Source of the DNA: Helicobacteraceae bacterium
Lineage (GTDB): Bacteria > Campylobacterota > Campylobacteria > Campylobacterales > Helicobacteraceae
Reading direction: 5' to 3'
Length of the DNA stretch: 64,000 nt
NCBI GenBank assembly: GCA_017508245.1
Contig: JAFVZI010000002.1
Location: 1 to 64,000 of the forward strand
Part shown: piece by piece, positions 36,246 to 45,824 of the stretch
How the letters are laid out: each line of letters begins with the position of its first letter
Numbering within the stretch: the first letter of the stretch is position 1
The notes under the pieces: model-generated
The model's input: only the letters and a program-made list of their open reading frames with translations
Databases searched by the model: none
Told to the model about the DNA's origin: nothing
Made by a program: the position numbers and the translations under genes

Positions 36246-37343
36246 TTAACCTTGCTTATAATAATTTTCTAAAAATACTCTACCTGCAGTTCCATCAAAT
36301 GCCCTCATATGTAATTCATTTAGCGTTAGCTCGATAGCATTTACCACCCATACAGCTTCATTGACCGGAATAATTCCCATATGGTTTATTCTAAAAATAC
36401 TATCTTTTAGTTTATCCTGACCACCTGCGATATTTACTTCATATTTATCTTTTAGAATCTTTCTAATTTTTAGAGAATCTTCACTATAAATCGTAGTCAT
36501 AGCTAAAGCTGGATTTTTTGGATAGATTTTTAGATTGAGAGCCTTTAGGGCTTCTTGTGTTGCAATAGCTCTTTGCTTTGTGTCTTTGTAAATATCCTTC
36601 ATATTCGCTATCTCAAAATATTTTGCAAGTCCTATTATAATTGTTGTAGGCGATGTCCAAGCAGTGGTATTTTTTCTCTGATTTTTTAACTCGGTTTTTA
36701 GATTAAAGTAGAATCCGATATCATTTTTATCAATCAAATCAAGTGCTAAATTTGATAATCCTATCATAACCATACCCGGAGGAAGCATAAAAGCTTTTTG
36801 AGAGCCGCCTATCAAAACATCTATATTTGCAGTATCGATTTCTTCTACACCAAGGGCAGTTATCGCATCAACTATAACAACTATATTTTTATTAATCTCT
36901 TTTGCCACTTTTGCTATATCTTCTACATTATGACGCAAACCACCAGCACTCTCACACATTTGAATACAAATAGAATCTATTTCTCTATCTTCGTTTAGAA
37001 TCTTAGCGACTTCATCACTACTTGGGGCAGTATCCCAGTCATTTAGAATTTCTATAAACGGCATATTATAGGCTTTAGCAATCTTTACAAACCGCTCACC
37101 AAACTTGCCACTATTAATACATAATGGTTTTTTACAAAAAGTTCTAACACTTGCCTCCATAGCACCACTACCACTTGAAGCAAGCATCAATACATCTTGC
37201 ATATTTATCAATTCTATTAACTTTATTCTACAAAATTCAAAATAACTCTCAAATTCTTTTGTCCTATGATGCAATGTAGGCACAGCCATAGCTTGACGAA
37301 TAATTTCTGGTGTCGGTGTTGGCCCTGGTGTAAATAATAACAT
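36246..37343 (-). CDS. Class V PLP aminotransferase (alanine-glyoxylate/serine-pyruvate type)
   Basis: A fold-type I pyridoxal-phosphate aminotransferase starting with the family signature LLFTPGPTPTPEIIRQAM. The PLP lysine is in LIGGSQKAFMLPPG (about residue 187), and SSGSGAMEA binds the cofactor phosphate. Length 365 is normal. H. pylori HP0736 is the matching gene. Since serB is present and Helicobacter often lacks a classic serC, a role as phosphoserine aminotransferase is a reasonable guess but not shown. Confidence 0.85.
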   Translation of the reverse strand: MLLFTPGPTPTPEIIRQAMAVPTLHHRTKEFESYFEFCRIKLIELINMQDVLMLASSGSGAMEASVRTFCKKPLCINSGKFGERFVKIAKAYNMPFIEILNDWDTAPSSDEVAKILNEDREIDSICIQMCESAGGLRHNVEDIAKVAKEINKNIVVIVDAITALGVEEIDTANIDVLIGGSQKAFMLPPGMVMIGLSNLALDLIDKNDIGFYFNLKTELKNQRKNTTAWTSPTTIIIGLAKYFEIANMKDIYKDTKQRAIATQEALKALNLKIYPKNPALAMTTIYSEDSLKIRKILKDKYEVNIAGGQDKLKDSIFRINHMGIIPVNEAVWVVNAIELTLNELHMRAFDGTAGRVFLENYYKQG

Positions 37344-37462
37344 CTCATTTTCCTAATTTTGAGTTTAATTGCAGTAAAAATGTAGATTCTAACAAAAAAA
37401 TAATAATTGAAATAATAAAAGTAGATTTAATTTTGAAGAAAAATATTTTTATATCATCTTAA

Positions 37463-37495
37463 ATATATCTATGTAAATGATATACATAGATATAT
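37463..37495 (-). terminator. Strong inverted repeat after the barrel gene
   Basis: ATATATCTATGTA (37463-37475) and TACATAGATATAT (37483-37495) form a perfect 13-bp stem with a 7-nt loop. It lies 14 nt past the stop of the outer-membrane protein gene on the minus strand and about 120 nt upstream of the aminotransferase start. A T-run is poor, so it may terminate weakly or serve as an operator for the downstream gene. Confidence 0.45.
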
Positions 37496-37508
37496 AACTA
37501 AACTCAAA

Positions 37509-38033
37509 TTAGAACATATAAGTGTATCTAAAAGAAATCAATGACAGACCACTTCCAAGCCCAACTTCTAATTTATGAGTATTATCAATATTTAGAGAAC
37601 CGCCAATATGTCCATCAACATATATAGAGTTGAGCGGATACCAGCTATCTTTATTTAGACCATTTGCATAAACAAGTCCAAGACCAGCGAATGCACCCCA
37701 ATTATATCTGCTATTTGGAGTAAATTCTATAGTCCAGTCCGCACCAGCACCAATTGCCATAACACTATAATTGGTATTGCGAAAGCCACCTTTATGTTTT
37801 CCAAAGCTAATATTTCCAACACCTCTTATACCATGTCTGAATCCTGCAAATTGCCAATCTTCTTGGAAATAATACTGATAACCTCCAACGATACCAACAT
37901 TAAAATCAACAATGCCACCAAAACCAGCTTCAGCACCTATAAATCCTTGTCCTTTGCCATACATTCTATCTGCACCAAATAAGCTAGAGACAACTCCTAC
38001 TAATAAAAAAATACTAAATAATATTTTTTTCAC
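37509..38033 (-). CDS. Small outer-membrane beta-barrel protein
   Basis: A 174-residue exported protein with a signal peptide (KKILFSIFLLVGVVSSLFGA) and alternating hydrophobic/glycine-rich strands (FIGAEAGFGGIVDFNVGIVG), ending in aromatic RYTYMF. This is the pattern of an 8-stranded Helicobacter barrel. An ATG at 38045 opens the frame, but its following bases ATGGAGGTTATTGTG contain the GGAGG ribosome-binding site, so the GTG at 38033 is the better start. Function unknown; an adhesin or structural porin role is possible. Confidence 0.8.
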   Translation of the reverse strand: MKKILFSIFLLVGVVSSLFGADRMYGKGQGFIGAEAGFGGIVDFNVGIVGGYQYYFQEDWQFAGFRHGIRGVGNISFGKHKGGFRNTNYSVMAIGAGADWTIEFTPNSRYNWGAFAGLGLVYANGLNKDSWYPLNSIYVDGHIGGSLNIDNTHKLEVGLGSGLSLISFRYTYMF

Positions 38034-38097
38034 AATAACCTCCATAAATTTTTGAAAACGTATAATAGCAAAATTTTACATATTGGGTTAATTTTTA

Positions 38098-39657
38098 TTA
38101 TCTTGCTATTTCTATTGCACGTGTCTCACGTATGACATTTACTTTTACTTCACCTGGATATTCAAGATTCATCTCTATTTCTTTTGCAATATCTCTTGCC
38201 ATTATGATAGTTTCTTTATCATCTATTTGATCGGATTTTACAATAACCCTAATTTCTCTACCTGCATTAATTGCATAAGCTTGTTTTACACCAAGTTTGC
38301 TTAGAGCAATTTTCTCTAGATTCTGTACTCTTTTTAAGAAATTTTCTAATACTTCTTTTCTAGCTCCCGGTCTTGCTCCAGATATAGCATCAGCGGCACA
38401 AACTGCGGCAGCTTCTATACTCTTTGCATCTTCATTATCATGGTGGGCAAGTATTGCATTTAAAACAACCGGATGTTCTTTATACTTTTTTGCTAAATCA
38501 TATCCGATGCTAACGTGATTGCCACCTAATTCGTGAGTAAGTGCTTTGCCTATATCATGAAGCAATCCTGCTCTTTTTGCTAATAATTCATCTCCATCCA
38601 ATTCACCTGCAATAAGCCCCGATAGATGTGCAACTTCGATAGAGTGAGATAGTGCATTTTGTCCAAAACTTGCACGATATTTCATCTTTCCAATCATCTT
38701 CTTTAGCTCTGTGTGCATATATCCAAGCCCTAAATCAAGGATAACATTCTCGCCATCATTTAAGATAGTTTGCTCCATTTCATTTTCACATTTTTTATAT
38801 ATTTCTTCTATTCTAGCAGGGTGGATTCTGCCATCTTCTATTAAAAGATTAATGGTATTTAGTGCTATTGCACGGCGATATAGATTAAAGCTACTTAAGA
38901 TTATCGTATTTGGTGTATCATCTATTAGTATATCAACACCTGTTATCATTTCTAAAGATTTGATATTGCGACCATCTTTTCCAATGATGCGACCTTTCAT
39001 ATCATCATCTGGCAAATGGACAACATTGATTAATTTTTCCGCACTATATTCACCCGCATACCTAGAGGTAGCCAGAGCAATGATATAATTCGCCTTTCGT
39101 CTTGCATCTTCCTTCGTTTCTTGTTCATATCTTCTAATAAGATTTGCTTTTTCTATTTTCAAATTATCTTCTAAATGCACCAATAACATACTTTTTGCTT
39201 CATCAATGGATAAAGCGGTATAATTGCTTAGAATCTCAATTAATTTATTTTGTTTTTCTTGATATTTTAATTTTAAATCATCAATTGCTTGCTGTGATAA
39301 TAATAATGAATTTTTATCTATTTCAAATATTCTTCTTTCTTCATCTAAGCTTTTAGATTTTTGAGACAAGGAGAATTCTTTTTTGTCCAGTTCTAAAGAT
39401 TTTTCTTCAAATCCTTTTATTGCTTTGCATATCTCATTTTCATATTTTTTTCTTAATTCAATCTCTTCTTCTTTTAGTTTAATTCTTTGATTTTGAAATT
39501 TTATTTCAGCTTCTTTTTCTATTGCAATTGCTTTGATTTTTGCTTGTTTTAAAGCTATGTGCTGTTTTGAGATAAATACTTTTCTTGTTATCAGATATAC
39601 AAATACGCCTGATAAAATTCCACCTGCAACAAAACCAATTATTACCCAAAAAGTCAT
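38098..39657 (-). CDS. rny: Ribonuclease Y
   Basis: Membrane-bound endoribonuclease that initiates mRNA decay. The N-terminal helix (about residues 3-22) is followed by a long charged coiled coil (about 30-190), a KH domain (GRIIGKDGRNIKSLEMITGVD), and the HD domain with AGLLHDIGKALTHE. Length 519 is standard. The start at 39657 has AAGG upstream, inside the end of the cyclo-ligase gene, whose open frame continues 152 nt into rny. Confidence 0.96.
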   Translation of the reverse strand: MTFWVIIGFVAGGILSGVFVYLITRKVFISKQHIALKQAKIKAIAIEKEAEIKFQNQRIKLKEEEIELRKKYENEICKAIKGFEEKSLELDKKEFSLSQKSKSLDEERRIFEIDKNSLLLSQQAIDDLKLKYQEKQNKLIEILSNYTALSIDEAKSMLLVHLEDNLKIEKANLIRRYEQETKEDARRKANYIIALATSRYAGEYSAEKLINVVHLPDDDMKGRIIGKDGRNIKSLEMITGVDILIDDTPNTIILSSFNLYRRAIALNTINLLIEDGRIHPARIEEIYKKCENEMEQTILNDGENVILDLGLGYMHTELKKMIGKMKYRASFGQNALSHSIEVAHLSGLIAGELDGDELLAKRAGLLHDIGKALTHELGGNHVSIGYDLAKKYKEHPVVLNAILAHHDNEDAKSIEAAAVCAADAISGARPGARKEVLENFLKRVQNLEKIALSKLGVKQAYAINAGREIRVIVKSDQIDDKETIIMARDIAKEIEMNLEYPGEVKVNVIRETRAIEIAR

Positions 39658-40237
39658 AGTTACCTTTTCTTATTCCAACAGATATTATAGTATCACCGAC
39701 AATATCGTAACTATCGCCTATTTTTAGCGTGGCAAGATTTAAGATTCTGCAAACAAAAATACTATATGGCTTTTTTTTGAGTGTATCGTAGAATCTATCA
39801 TACATTCCCTTGCCAAAGCCAATTCTTTTAAAATCAACATCAACACCTAAAATAGGCACTACTGCCAAATCTATTTTATTAAAGTTTAAAAATCGTGAAT
39901 TTTTTGTTTCAAATATATTGTATTTATTTTTTCTTAATGGCAACCTAAAAGGCACAATTTTAAAACTCTCTCCTATTATAAATGGTGAAAAAATTCTAAT
40001 ACCACGAGCTTTGCGAAGTGTATTAATAAGAGGAAAGATATTTACTTCGCTGTCCATCGGAGTATAAATAAGTATATTTTTTACTTTTTTTTGAAATATT
40101 ATTTTTTCTATTTGTTTTGTTATTTTTTTATCATTAAAGATTTCCTTATTTTTTGAGAGTGAAAATAAATCATTTTTTGCAAATTTTCTAAATTCTTTTT
40201 TTAGATTCTCTTTATTGTTTTCTAGGATTGGATTCAT
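39506..40237 (-). CDS. 5-formyltetrahydrofolate cyclo-ligase with an overlapping C-terminal extension
   Basis: Converts 5-formyl-THF to 5,10-methenyl-THF using ATP. The N-terminal KKEFRKFAK and the signature FGKGMYDRFYD (about residues 141-151) identify the family. The normal fold ends near residue 192 (VGIRKGN). The open frame instead continues 51 residues through the start of rny in another frame, with cysteine- and aromatic-rich sequence unlike the family. Either the natural stop was lost by mutation or frameshift, or this is a sequence error. The first 190 residues look intact. Confidence 0.82.
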   Translation of the reverse strand: MNPILENNKENLKKEFRKFAKNDLFSLSKNKEIFNDKKITKQIEKIIFQKKVKNILIYTPMDSEVNIFPLINTLRKARGIRIFSPFIIGESFKIVPFRLPLRKNKYNIFETKNSRFLNFNKIDLAVVPILGVDVDFKRIGFGKGMYDRFYDTLKKKPYSIFVCRILNLATLKIGDSYDIVGDTIISVGIRKGNYDFLGNNWFCCRWNFIRRICISDNKKSIYLKTAHSFKTSKNQSNCNRKRS

Positions 40238-40318
40238 TTGCAGAAGCTCTTTATGGTTTAAAATTCTTGTTTTGTTATAATAGCAGTCTTTTTTAAATTT
40301 ATTATATTAGGATTTTTT

Positions 40319-41026
40319 TTGAAAAAGATAATTTCAATCTTACTAATAATCAATACATTTTTATTTGCCGTTGATATAAATAATAAAGTTGTGATTTCAA
40401 TACCAAAACAAGATTCTGCAATTATAAAGATTCCAGCACTTGATTTAAAAGTTGGAGAAAGTGGAATTATTACTAGAGAGGTAAATAAAAATACATTTAT
40501 TTTAGGAGTTGCAATTATAGATGAAATAAATGATGGAATAGCAAGTATTGATATAAAAGAATTCAAAAATATAAAAGATAAATATATGCCAACTCCAATT
40601 GGGAATCCTAGCGAAGGTGATAAGATTACTTTTAGAATTTTATATGACAAAGCATTGTTACTTGCACCAAACCAAATAACATATCAAGAAATCGTGAATA
40701 ATAATAAAAATATAGATTTTATACATCCCGATATTTTTATATCATACCTATCGAGCAATGATATAAATCAACCAAAAAAAGATGATTTTCTTGGATTCTG
40801 TAATAAATTTGATATAGGATTAGTTTTTATTACAAAAGAAAACAATATAGAAGTATTTGATTGTCAAAGTTTCAAAATGATTGGAGCAGATTCTATTGTA
40901 TTGAAAGATAAAAGCACACAAAAACCATTTTTTACAAGAATCAGTGATGAAGGTCTAAATAAATTGCTGGATTTAGAAAAAATCAAAGAATATTTTGATT
41001 ACTATGGAAATATGCAATCTAATTAA
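40319..41026 (+). CDS. PgbA N-terminal-domain secreted protein
   Basis: A 235-residue exported protein (signal peptide MKKIISILLIINTFLFA) resembling the N-terminal domain of the H. pylori plasminogen-binding proteins PgbA/PgbB. Recognition rests on VGESGIITREVNKNTFILGVAII and on position next to glcD, as HP0508-HP0509. It lacks the long lysine-rich C-terminal part that carries plasminogen binding in H. pylori, so that function should not be assumed. Start is TTG at 40319 with TAGGA upstream. A TATAAT lies at 40276-40281. It ends 13 nt before glcD. Confidence 0.7.
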   Translation: MKKIISILLIINTFLFAVDINNKVVISIPKQDSAIIKIPALDLKVGESGIITREVNKNTFILGVAIIDEINDGIASIDIKEFKNIKDKYMPTPIGNPSEGDKITFRILYDKALLLAPNQITYQEIVNNNKNIDFIHPDIFISYLSSNDINQPKKDDFLGFCNKFDIGLVFITKENNIEVFDCQSFKMIGADSIVLKDKSTQKPFFTRISDEGLNKLLDLEKIKEYFDYYGNMQSN

Positions 41027-41039
41027 CTTCTAAGGAGAA

Positions 41040-42410
41040 ATGATGAGGGCTTACAAAAAATTGAGAGATTTTGTTGGTGAAGAAAATTATTATGATGATG
41101 AAGCCCACTTGCAAGCTTATTGCTATGATGCAACAAGGGATAGATTCAAACCAGATTGCGTTGTATTTCCAAGAAATGAAGATGATGTATGCAAAGTATT
41201 AAAATATTGTAATGACAACCTAATACCTGCGATTCCTCGTGGTGCAGGAAGTGGATTTAGTGGTGGTGCATTGCCTTGCAATGGTGGAGTAATACTGGCA
41301 ATGGAGAGATATTTTAATAATATTTTAGAGATTGACAAAAAAAATATGATAGTTAGAGTGCAACCCGGAGTTGTAAATAAGCATCTTCAAGATGCCGTAG
41401 AAAAAGAAGGGCTATTTTATCCTCCAGACCCAGCAAGTCAAGAATATAGCACAATTGGTGGAAATGTAAGTGAAAATGCAGGTGGAATGAGAGCTGCAAA
41501 ATATGGAATCACAAAAGATTATGTTATGGCACTTCGTGCTGTATTGCCAAATGGCGAGATAATCAACGCAGGCAAAAAAACTATCAAAGATGTCGCGGGA
41601 TATAATATAGCCGGAATCTTGATTGCAAGTGAGGGAACTTTAGCAGTAATCACAGAAATAACGCTAAAACTTATAGCAAAGCCAAAATTAAAAAAATCTG
41701 CAATGGGAATCTTTAAAAACATAGAAGATGCAATGAATGCGGTTTATAAGACTATGGCTTGCGGAATCAATCCTGTTGCGATGGAATTTTTAGATAATCT
41801 AAGCATTCGTGCAGTTGAGGGTAAATTTCAAAAAGGATTGCCCATTGATGCTGGTGCAATTTTGATAACTGAAGTCGATGGGAATCTAAATGAAGAAATA
41901 GAATATCAACTCTTAAAAATAGAAGAAAAATTTAAAGACAACGGTTGCAGTGATTTTAAAATTGCACAAGATGAAGATGAAGCAGCAAATCTTTGGTTTG
42001 CAAGAAGAAATGTAAGCCAAAGTATTAATGTATATGGAAAAAAGAAATTAAACGAAGATATAACTGTGCCACGAGCAAAACTCCCCGAGTTATTGTCTAG
42101 GATTGATAAGGTTGGTAAAAAATATGGATTTAAGATTCCGTGTTTTGGGCATACAGGCGATGGAAATGTGCATACAAATGTAATGGTAGAAGATTTAAAT
42201 GATATAGAAAAAGGATATGAAGCAATTACAGAGATTTTTAAAATCGCAGTTGAACTGGAAGGAACACTAAGTGGCGAACATGGAATCGGGCTTTCAAAAG
42301 CACAATTTATGAAACTTGCATTTAGTGAGGCTGAAATGGAACTTTTTAGGAATCTAAAGAAGGCATTTGACCCAAACAATATATTAAACCCAGGTAAAAT
42401 GGGACTATAA
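41040..42410 (+). CDS. glcD: Glycolate/lactate oxidase FAD-binding subunit GlcD
   Basis: FAD-linked 2-hydroxyacid dehydrogenase. The FAD-binding region is IPRGAGSGFSGGALPCNGGVIL, then STIGGNVSENAGGMRAAKYG. The C-terminal domain ends with HGIGLSKAQFMKLAF and FDPNNILNPGKMGL, both typical of GlcD/D-lactate dehydrogenase. Length 456 is standard. Whether glycolate or D-lactate is the substrate cannot be settled; no glcE or glcF is adjacent. Two tandem ATGs occur at 41040 and 41043. Confidence 0.93.
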   Translation: MMRAYKKLRDFVGEENYYDDEAHLQAYCYDATRDRFKPDCVVFPRNEDDVCKVLKYCNDNLIPAIPRGAGSGFSGGALPCNGGVILAMERYFNNILEIDKKNMIVRVQPGVVNKHLQDAVEKEGLFYPPDPASQEYSTIGGNVSENAGGMRAAKYGITKDYVMALRAVLPNGEIINAGKKTIKDVAGYNIAGILIASEGTLAVITEITLKLIAKPKLKKSAMGIFKNIEDAMNAVYKTMACGINPVAMEFLDNLSIRAVEGKFQKGLPIDAGAILITEVDGNLNEEIEYQLLKIEEKFKDNGCSDFKIAQDEDEAANLWFARRNVSQSINVYGKKKLNEDITVPRAKLPELLSRIDKVGKKYGFKIPCFGHTGDGNVHTNVMVEDLNDIEKGYEAITEIFKIAVELEGTLSGEHGIGLSKAQFMKLAFSEAEMELFRNLKKAFDPNNILNPGKMGL

Positions 42411-42482
42411 AAGTGAATGGATACATTATCATACCATACTTATAATTGCTAAAATATCTATTAAAATATCGCTAAGTCTAAA

Positions 42483-43290
42483 AACAAAATTACAAAAGAT
42501 TCCAAAGCAATACTAATTGATGATATAAGTGAGGATTCTAACTTTAATATTACAAAATCATTTGTAGATGAAGATTCTATGATTTATTTTTATAAAAAAC
42601 AAAGACAAAAAAATCAAGGTATCACCTATTTTGTGGATTAAAGAGGGCATAAGCATATTTAACAAGCTAAAATTTGTAAAAGAATAATTATATATTTTCT
42701 TAGATTCTAATGACTTACTAACAAAAGATGCTCTAACAACTCTAACAAATATGGCAAAAATAAAAAGTCCAACATAATAGCATTAAAATATTTGGTGAAT
42801 ATAATAAAATTATCAATATGACTATGGATAAAAAACAAAGATGCCATATTAATAAGGCTAGATACTTTAACTTTAAGTTCGGCAACTTGATAGATGCAAA
42901 GTTTTTTAACAATAGTCTTAGATTTGCAGATTCTGTATTGTGGCTAATGATGATAACTTCTTTGAATTATATTTATTTCTAAAAGCTTATTATTCATCGT
43001 ATATATGTTGAAATATAAAAATATTATAACTTGACATAATATCAAAAGAGTCAGAATCTAAACGGTGATATAAATTTATATCACACATATTTTCTAAATA
43101 CATATTAGAAAGCCTACTTATAAAAGATTCTTAAAAACATAAAAAGATATTGAAATTCAATGCAACATATGATGTAAATGGCGTTTATTGCTACAAGCAA
43201 TAAACTAAATTCTATGATAAAAAAGATAAATCACATAAAAAGAGTATCAGCATTAAATATAGGCTATTTATCCCCAAAAAAAATTATTCA
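42483..43290 (+). pseudogene. Decayed family-2 glycosyltransferase
   Basis: This 900-nt gap has no intact gene but keeps the trace of one. Forward translation gives LIDDISEDSNFNITKSFVDE then IYFYKKQRQKNQGITYF (42483-42641) before a stop. After a frameshift comes FNKLKFVKE, a stop, then LYIFLDSNDLLTKDALTTL. These match the GT-A order of family 2: VDDxS...NQG...FLDSDD. Further shifted fragments (NKDAILIRLDTLTL, RFADSVLW) continue to about 43290. It was probably a sugar transferase for LPS or a surface glycan. Edges are approximate. Confidence 0.65.
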
Positions 43291-43308
43291 AATATGGGAG
43301 CAATAAAA

Positions 43309-44010
43309 TTACCTAATTTCCAAAAGAACTGGTGTTGTAATATCTCTTGATACAGAACCTATATCTCTTTGTGCTGCACTTCTACTTGCATATGGTCCAA
43401 TTAAATATCTAGTGATAACTTTTGAATTTATCATTATTTCTTGAACACGATAACTATATTTATTTACACTATCTAAAAATTGCTTGTTTGGTGTCTTGCT
43501 AAATGCACCAACTTGAAGATAGATTCCATTTTCAGCTATATCGCCATTATTTCTTTTAGACATAGAACCAGCTGTTGATCTAGATACTTGCACTCTTGGC
43601 TGCGATGTAATTTGAGTGGTAGCTTGTGGCACTCTAGCTGGCATTTGCATTTTTTCCTCATTGCCATTAGATGAAGAAGGTGCTGATGGTATAGGCATCC
43701 CAGATTGTTCCGGTGCATTTTGTTGCCTTGACCTAATTTCTTTCACAATTTGTTCGAATTGAATACTGTCATCATTTACTGGAACATTATCAAACTGGTC
43801 GTTAGATGGAATACTTGTTTCCGGAGCAGGGCTATTTAAATCAACTACAACTTCTTCTGTATTACTTGATGATAGGTTTAATGCAATCGCTGCAATAGCA
43901 ATTATTAATACAACAATAGAAATAATTAACAAAATAAGTTTCTTTGTATTCTTAGATTTCACGTCTTCCCCGCCTATTAAAATATCATTTAATTCTCTTT
44001 TATCATCCAT
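43309..44010 (-). CDS. SPOR-domain membrane protein
   Basis: A 233-residue inner-membrane protein with a short cytoplasmic N-terminus, one helix (about 26-46), a Pro/Ser/Gln-rich periplasmic linker, and a C-terminal SPOR domain (GIYLQVGAFSKTPNKQFLDS, ending RDITTPVLLEIR). SPOR domains bind denuded glycan strands at division septa, so a cell-division role is likely. It is the last gene of the cvpA-lysS-glyA-DUF1882 run, matching HP0185 in H. pylori. Confidence 0.85.
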   Translation of the reverse strand: MDDKRELNDILIGGEDVKSKNTKKLILLIISIVVLIIAIAAIALNLSSSNTEEVVVDLNSPAPETSIPSNDQFDNVPVNDDSIQFEQIVKEIRSRQQNAPEQSGMPIPSAPSSSNGNEEKMQMPARVPQATTQITSQPRVQVSRSTAGSMSKRNNGDIAENGIYLQVGAFSKTPNKQFLDSVNKYSYRVQEIMINSKVITRYLIGPYASRSAAQRDIGSVSRDITTPVLLEIR

Positions 44011-44034
44011 GTTTTTACCTCTCTTTAATTTTTA

Positions 44035-44580
44035 TTACATATGTTTAAGCCAACTAGTTCCACGCTCTTTTGCATAAACACTATACGGCAAAACTAAAAT
44101 ATTAAAACTAGGAGGAACTTCATCTGTAGGGAAAATCCTCCACTGCTTAGGGGCAAGGGCTGCCAACTTCAAATTCAATGTCTTAGCTATCAACTTAGCT
44201 TCGCTCAAATCCGTATGTCCTTTGTGAATATAAATATGCAAATGACCTTTAGTCTTAGACCGATATGCCGTAAAATTAAGGTATCCTTCATCTCTGAGCA
44301 ATAATTGTGCCTTATGATAAAACGATTCATCATCTGTGCCATTATAATCAATCACAATGTTTTCAACCTTATTACGCGAATTAATAAGGCTATGGGCTAT
44401 CGTGATTTCATTTTTTATATGTTTATTAATAATATTTAGCCCAAGCAATGAATCAACTCTTTTAAATTTATCAAAAAAGATTCTACTATTATAGTTAATT
44501 TGGACTTTAGAATCGCTGATCTTTTGATAATAATGAGATTTATCCATTTTAATTAATTTTAACTCAATTTCTGTCATCAA
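44035..44580 (-). CDS. DUF1882 family protein
   Basis: A conserved 181-residue cytoplasmic protein specific to Campylobacterota, of unknown function. It has a well-folded C-terminal part ([20 protein letters not shown], then [20 protein letters not shown]) reminiscent of primase-polymerase-like palm elements, but I would not assign activity from that. The start overlaps the glyA stop (ATGA), so it is translationally coupled. The same order occurs in H. pylori (HP0183-HP0184). Confidence 0.75.
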   Translation of the reverse strand: MMTEIELKLIKMDKSHYYQKISDSKVQINYNSRIFFDKFKRVDSLLGLNIINKHIKNEITIAHSLINSRNKVENIVIDYNGTDDESFYHKAQLLLRDEGYLNFTAYRSKTKGHLHIYIHKGHTDLSEAKLIAKTLNLKLAALAPKQWRIFPTDEVPPSFNILVLPYSVYAKERGTSWLKHM

Positions 44581-45824
44581 AAGATAGCCTTAGGATAAAT
44601 TCTAAAAGCTTGACTAAATTCCTTGATTTCTTGCCTTGTTTCCTCTTGTAAATTAACATTATTAATGTTATCTAATATATCACAAATTTTATTTGCTATA
44701 TATTCAAATTCTTTTTCTTTCATACCTCTACTTGTAAGTGCTGGTGAACCGATCCTTAGACCACTCGTAACAAATGGGCTTCTAGTGTCACCTGGGACCA
44801 TATTTTTATTTGCTGTAATACCTGCATTTTCAAGTGCTGCGTCTGCATCTTTTCCACTAAATGGCTTATTTATAAGATTCATTAAAACTAGATGATTGTC
44901 TGTTCCACCACTAACTATATCATAACCTCTTTTTACAAATACCTCACCTAGAATCTTAGCATTTGCTTTGACTTGTTTTGCATATATTTTCCATTCTGGC
45001 TTTAGATTCTCCCCAAAACCAACAGCCTTAGCAGCAATAACATTCATCAAAGGGCCACCTTGCATCCCCGGAAATACAGCTCTATTAATCTTGTTTATCA
45101 TTTCTTCATCATTGCTGAGTATCACACCACCCCTTGGACCACGAAGTGTCTTGTGTGTAGTAGTGCTTACAATATGGCAGTAAGGAAATGGGTTTGGATA
45201 TTGCTGTCCTGCTACAAGCCCGGCAATATGTGCTATATCTCCAAACAAAATTGCTCCCACACTATCTGCAATTTCTCTAAATCTCTTAAAATCCAACTCT
45301 CTTGTATATGCCGAAAACCCACAAACAATAATATCTGGCTTCACTAATTCTGCATACTCTTGCACTTTATCGTAATTTATTCTACCATCAAGTTCAACAC
45401 CATAAAAAAAGCTTTGATACATTTTTCCTGTTATACTGACTTTTGCCCCATGTGTTAAATGCCCTCCGTGATTTAGGTGCATACCTAGAATCTTGTCATA
45501 AGGTTTTATTAATGCACTATATACAGCACTATTTGCTTGAGAGCCTGAATGCGGCTGAACATTTGCGAATTCACAGCCAAATAGCTTTTTTACTCTATCG
45601 ATTGCAATTTGTTCAATCTCATCTACAAACTCACAACCACCATAATATCGCTTCTTTGGATAACCTTCTGCATATTTATTTGTCAAAACGCTACCCAATG
45701 CTTCAATAACACTTGGAAAAGTAAAATTTTCACTAGCAATCATCTCTAAACAATCACTTTGTCTGTTCCACTCTTTTTGTATCAAATCAAAAATTACTTT
45801 ATCTTCCTTCTCTAAGTAATTCAT
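44577..45824 (-). CDS. glyA: Serine hydroxymethyltransferase
   Basis: PLP enzyme making glycine and 5,10-methylene-THF from serine. Signatures: [19 protein letters not shown], the SHMT block [20 protein letters not shown], and the PLP lysine in [17 protein letters not shown]. Length 415 is normal. It overlaps both neighbours by 4 nt (lysS upstream and the DUF1882 gene downstream), a tightly coupled operon conserved in Helicobacter. Confidence 0.97.
   Translation of the reverse strand: MNYLEKEDKVIFDLIQKEWNRQSDCLEMIASENFTFPSVIEALGSVLTNKYAEGYPKKRYYGGCEFVDEIEQIAIDRVKKLFGCEFANVQPHSGSQANSAVYSALIKPYDKILGMHLNHGGHLTHGAKVSITGKMYQSFFYGVELDGRINYDKVQEYAELVKPDIIVCGFSAYTRELDFKRFREIADSVGAILFGDIAHIAGLVAGQQYPNPFPYCHIVSTTTHKTLRGPRGGVILSNDEEMINKINRAVFPGMQGGPLMNVIAAKAVGFGENLKPEWKIYAKQVKANAKILGEVFVKRGYDIVSGGTDNHLVLMNLINKPFSGKDADAALENAGITANKNMVPGDTRSPFVTSGLRIGSPALTSRGMKEKEFEYIANKICDILDNINNVNLQEETRQEIKEFSQAFRIYPKAIF

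Noticed and set aside
37390-37415. AT-rich AATAATAATTGAAATAATA upstream of the class V aminotransferase, superficially Fur-box-like
   Set aside because: It is not palindromic and has only repeated TAAT-type words expected in AT-rich DNA, unlike the perfect palindromes at 8470-8505.
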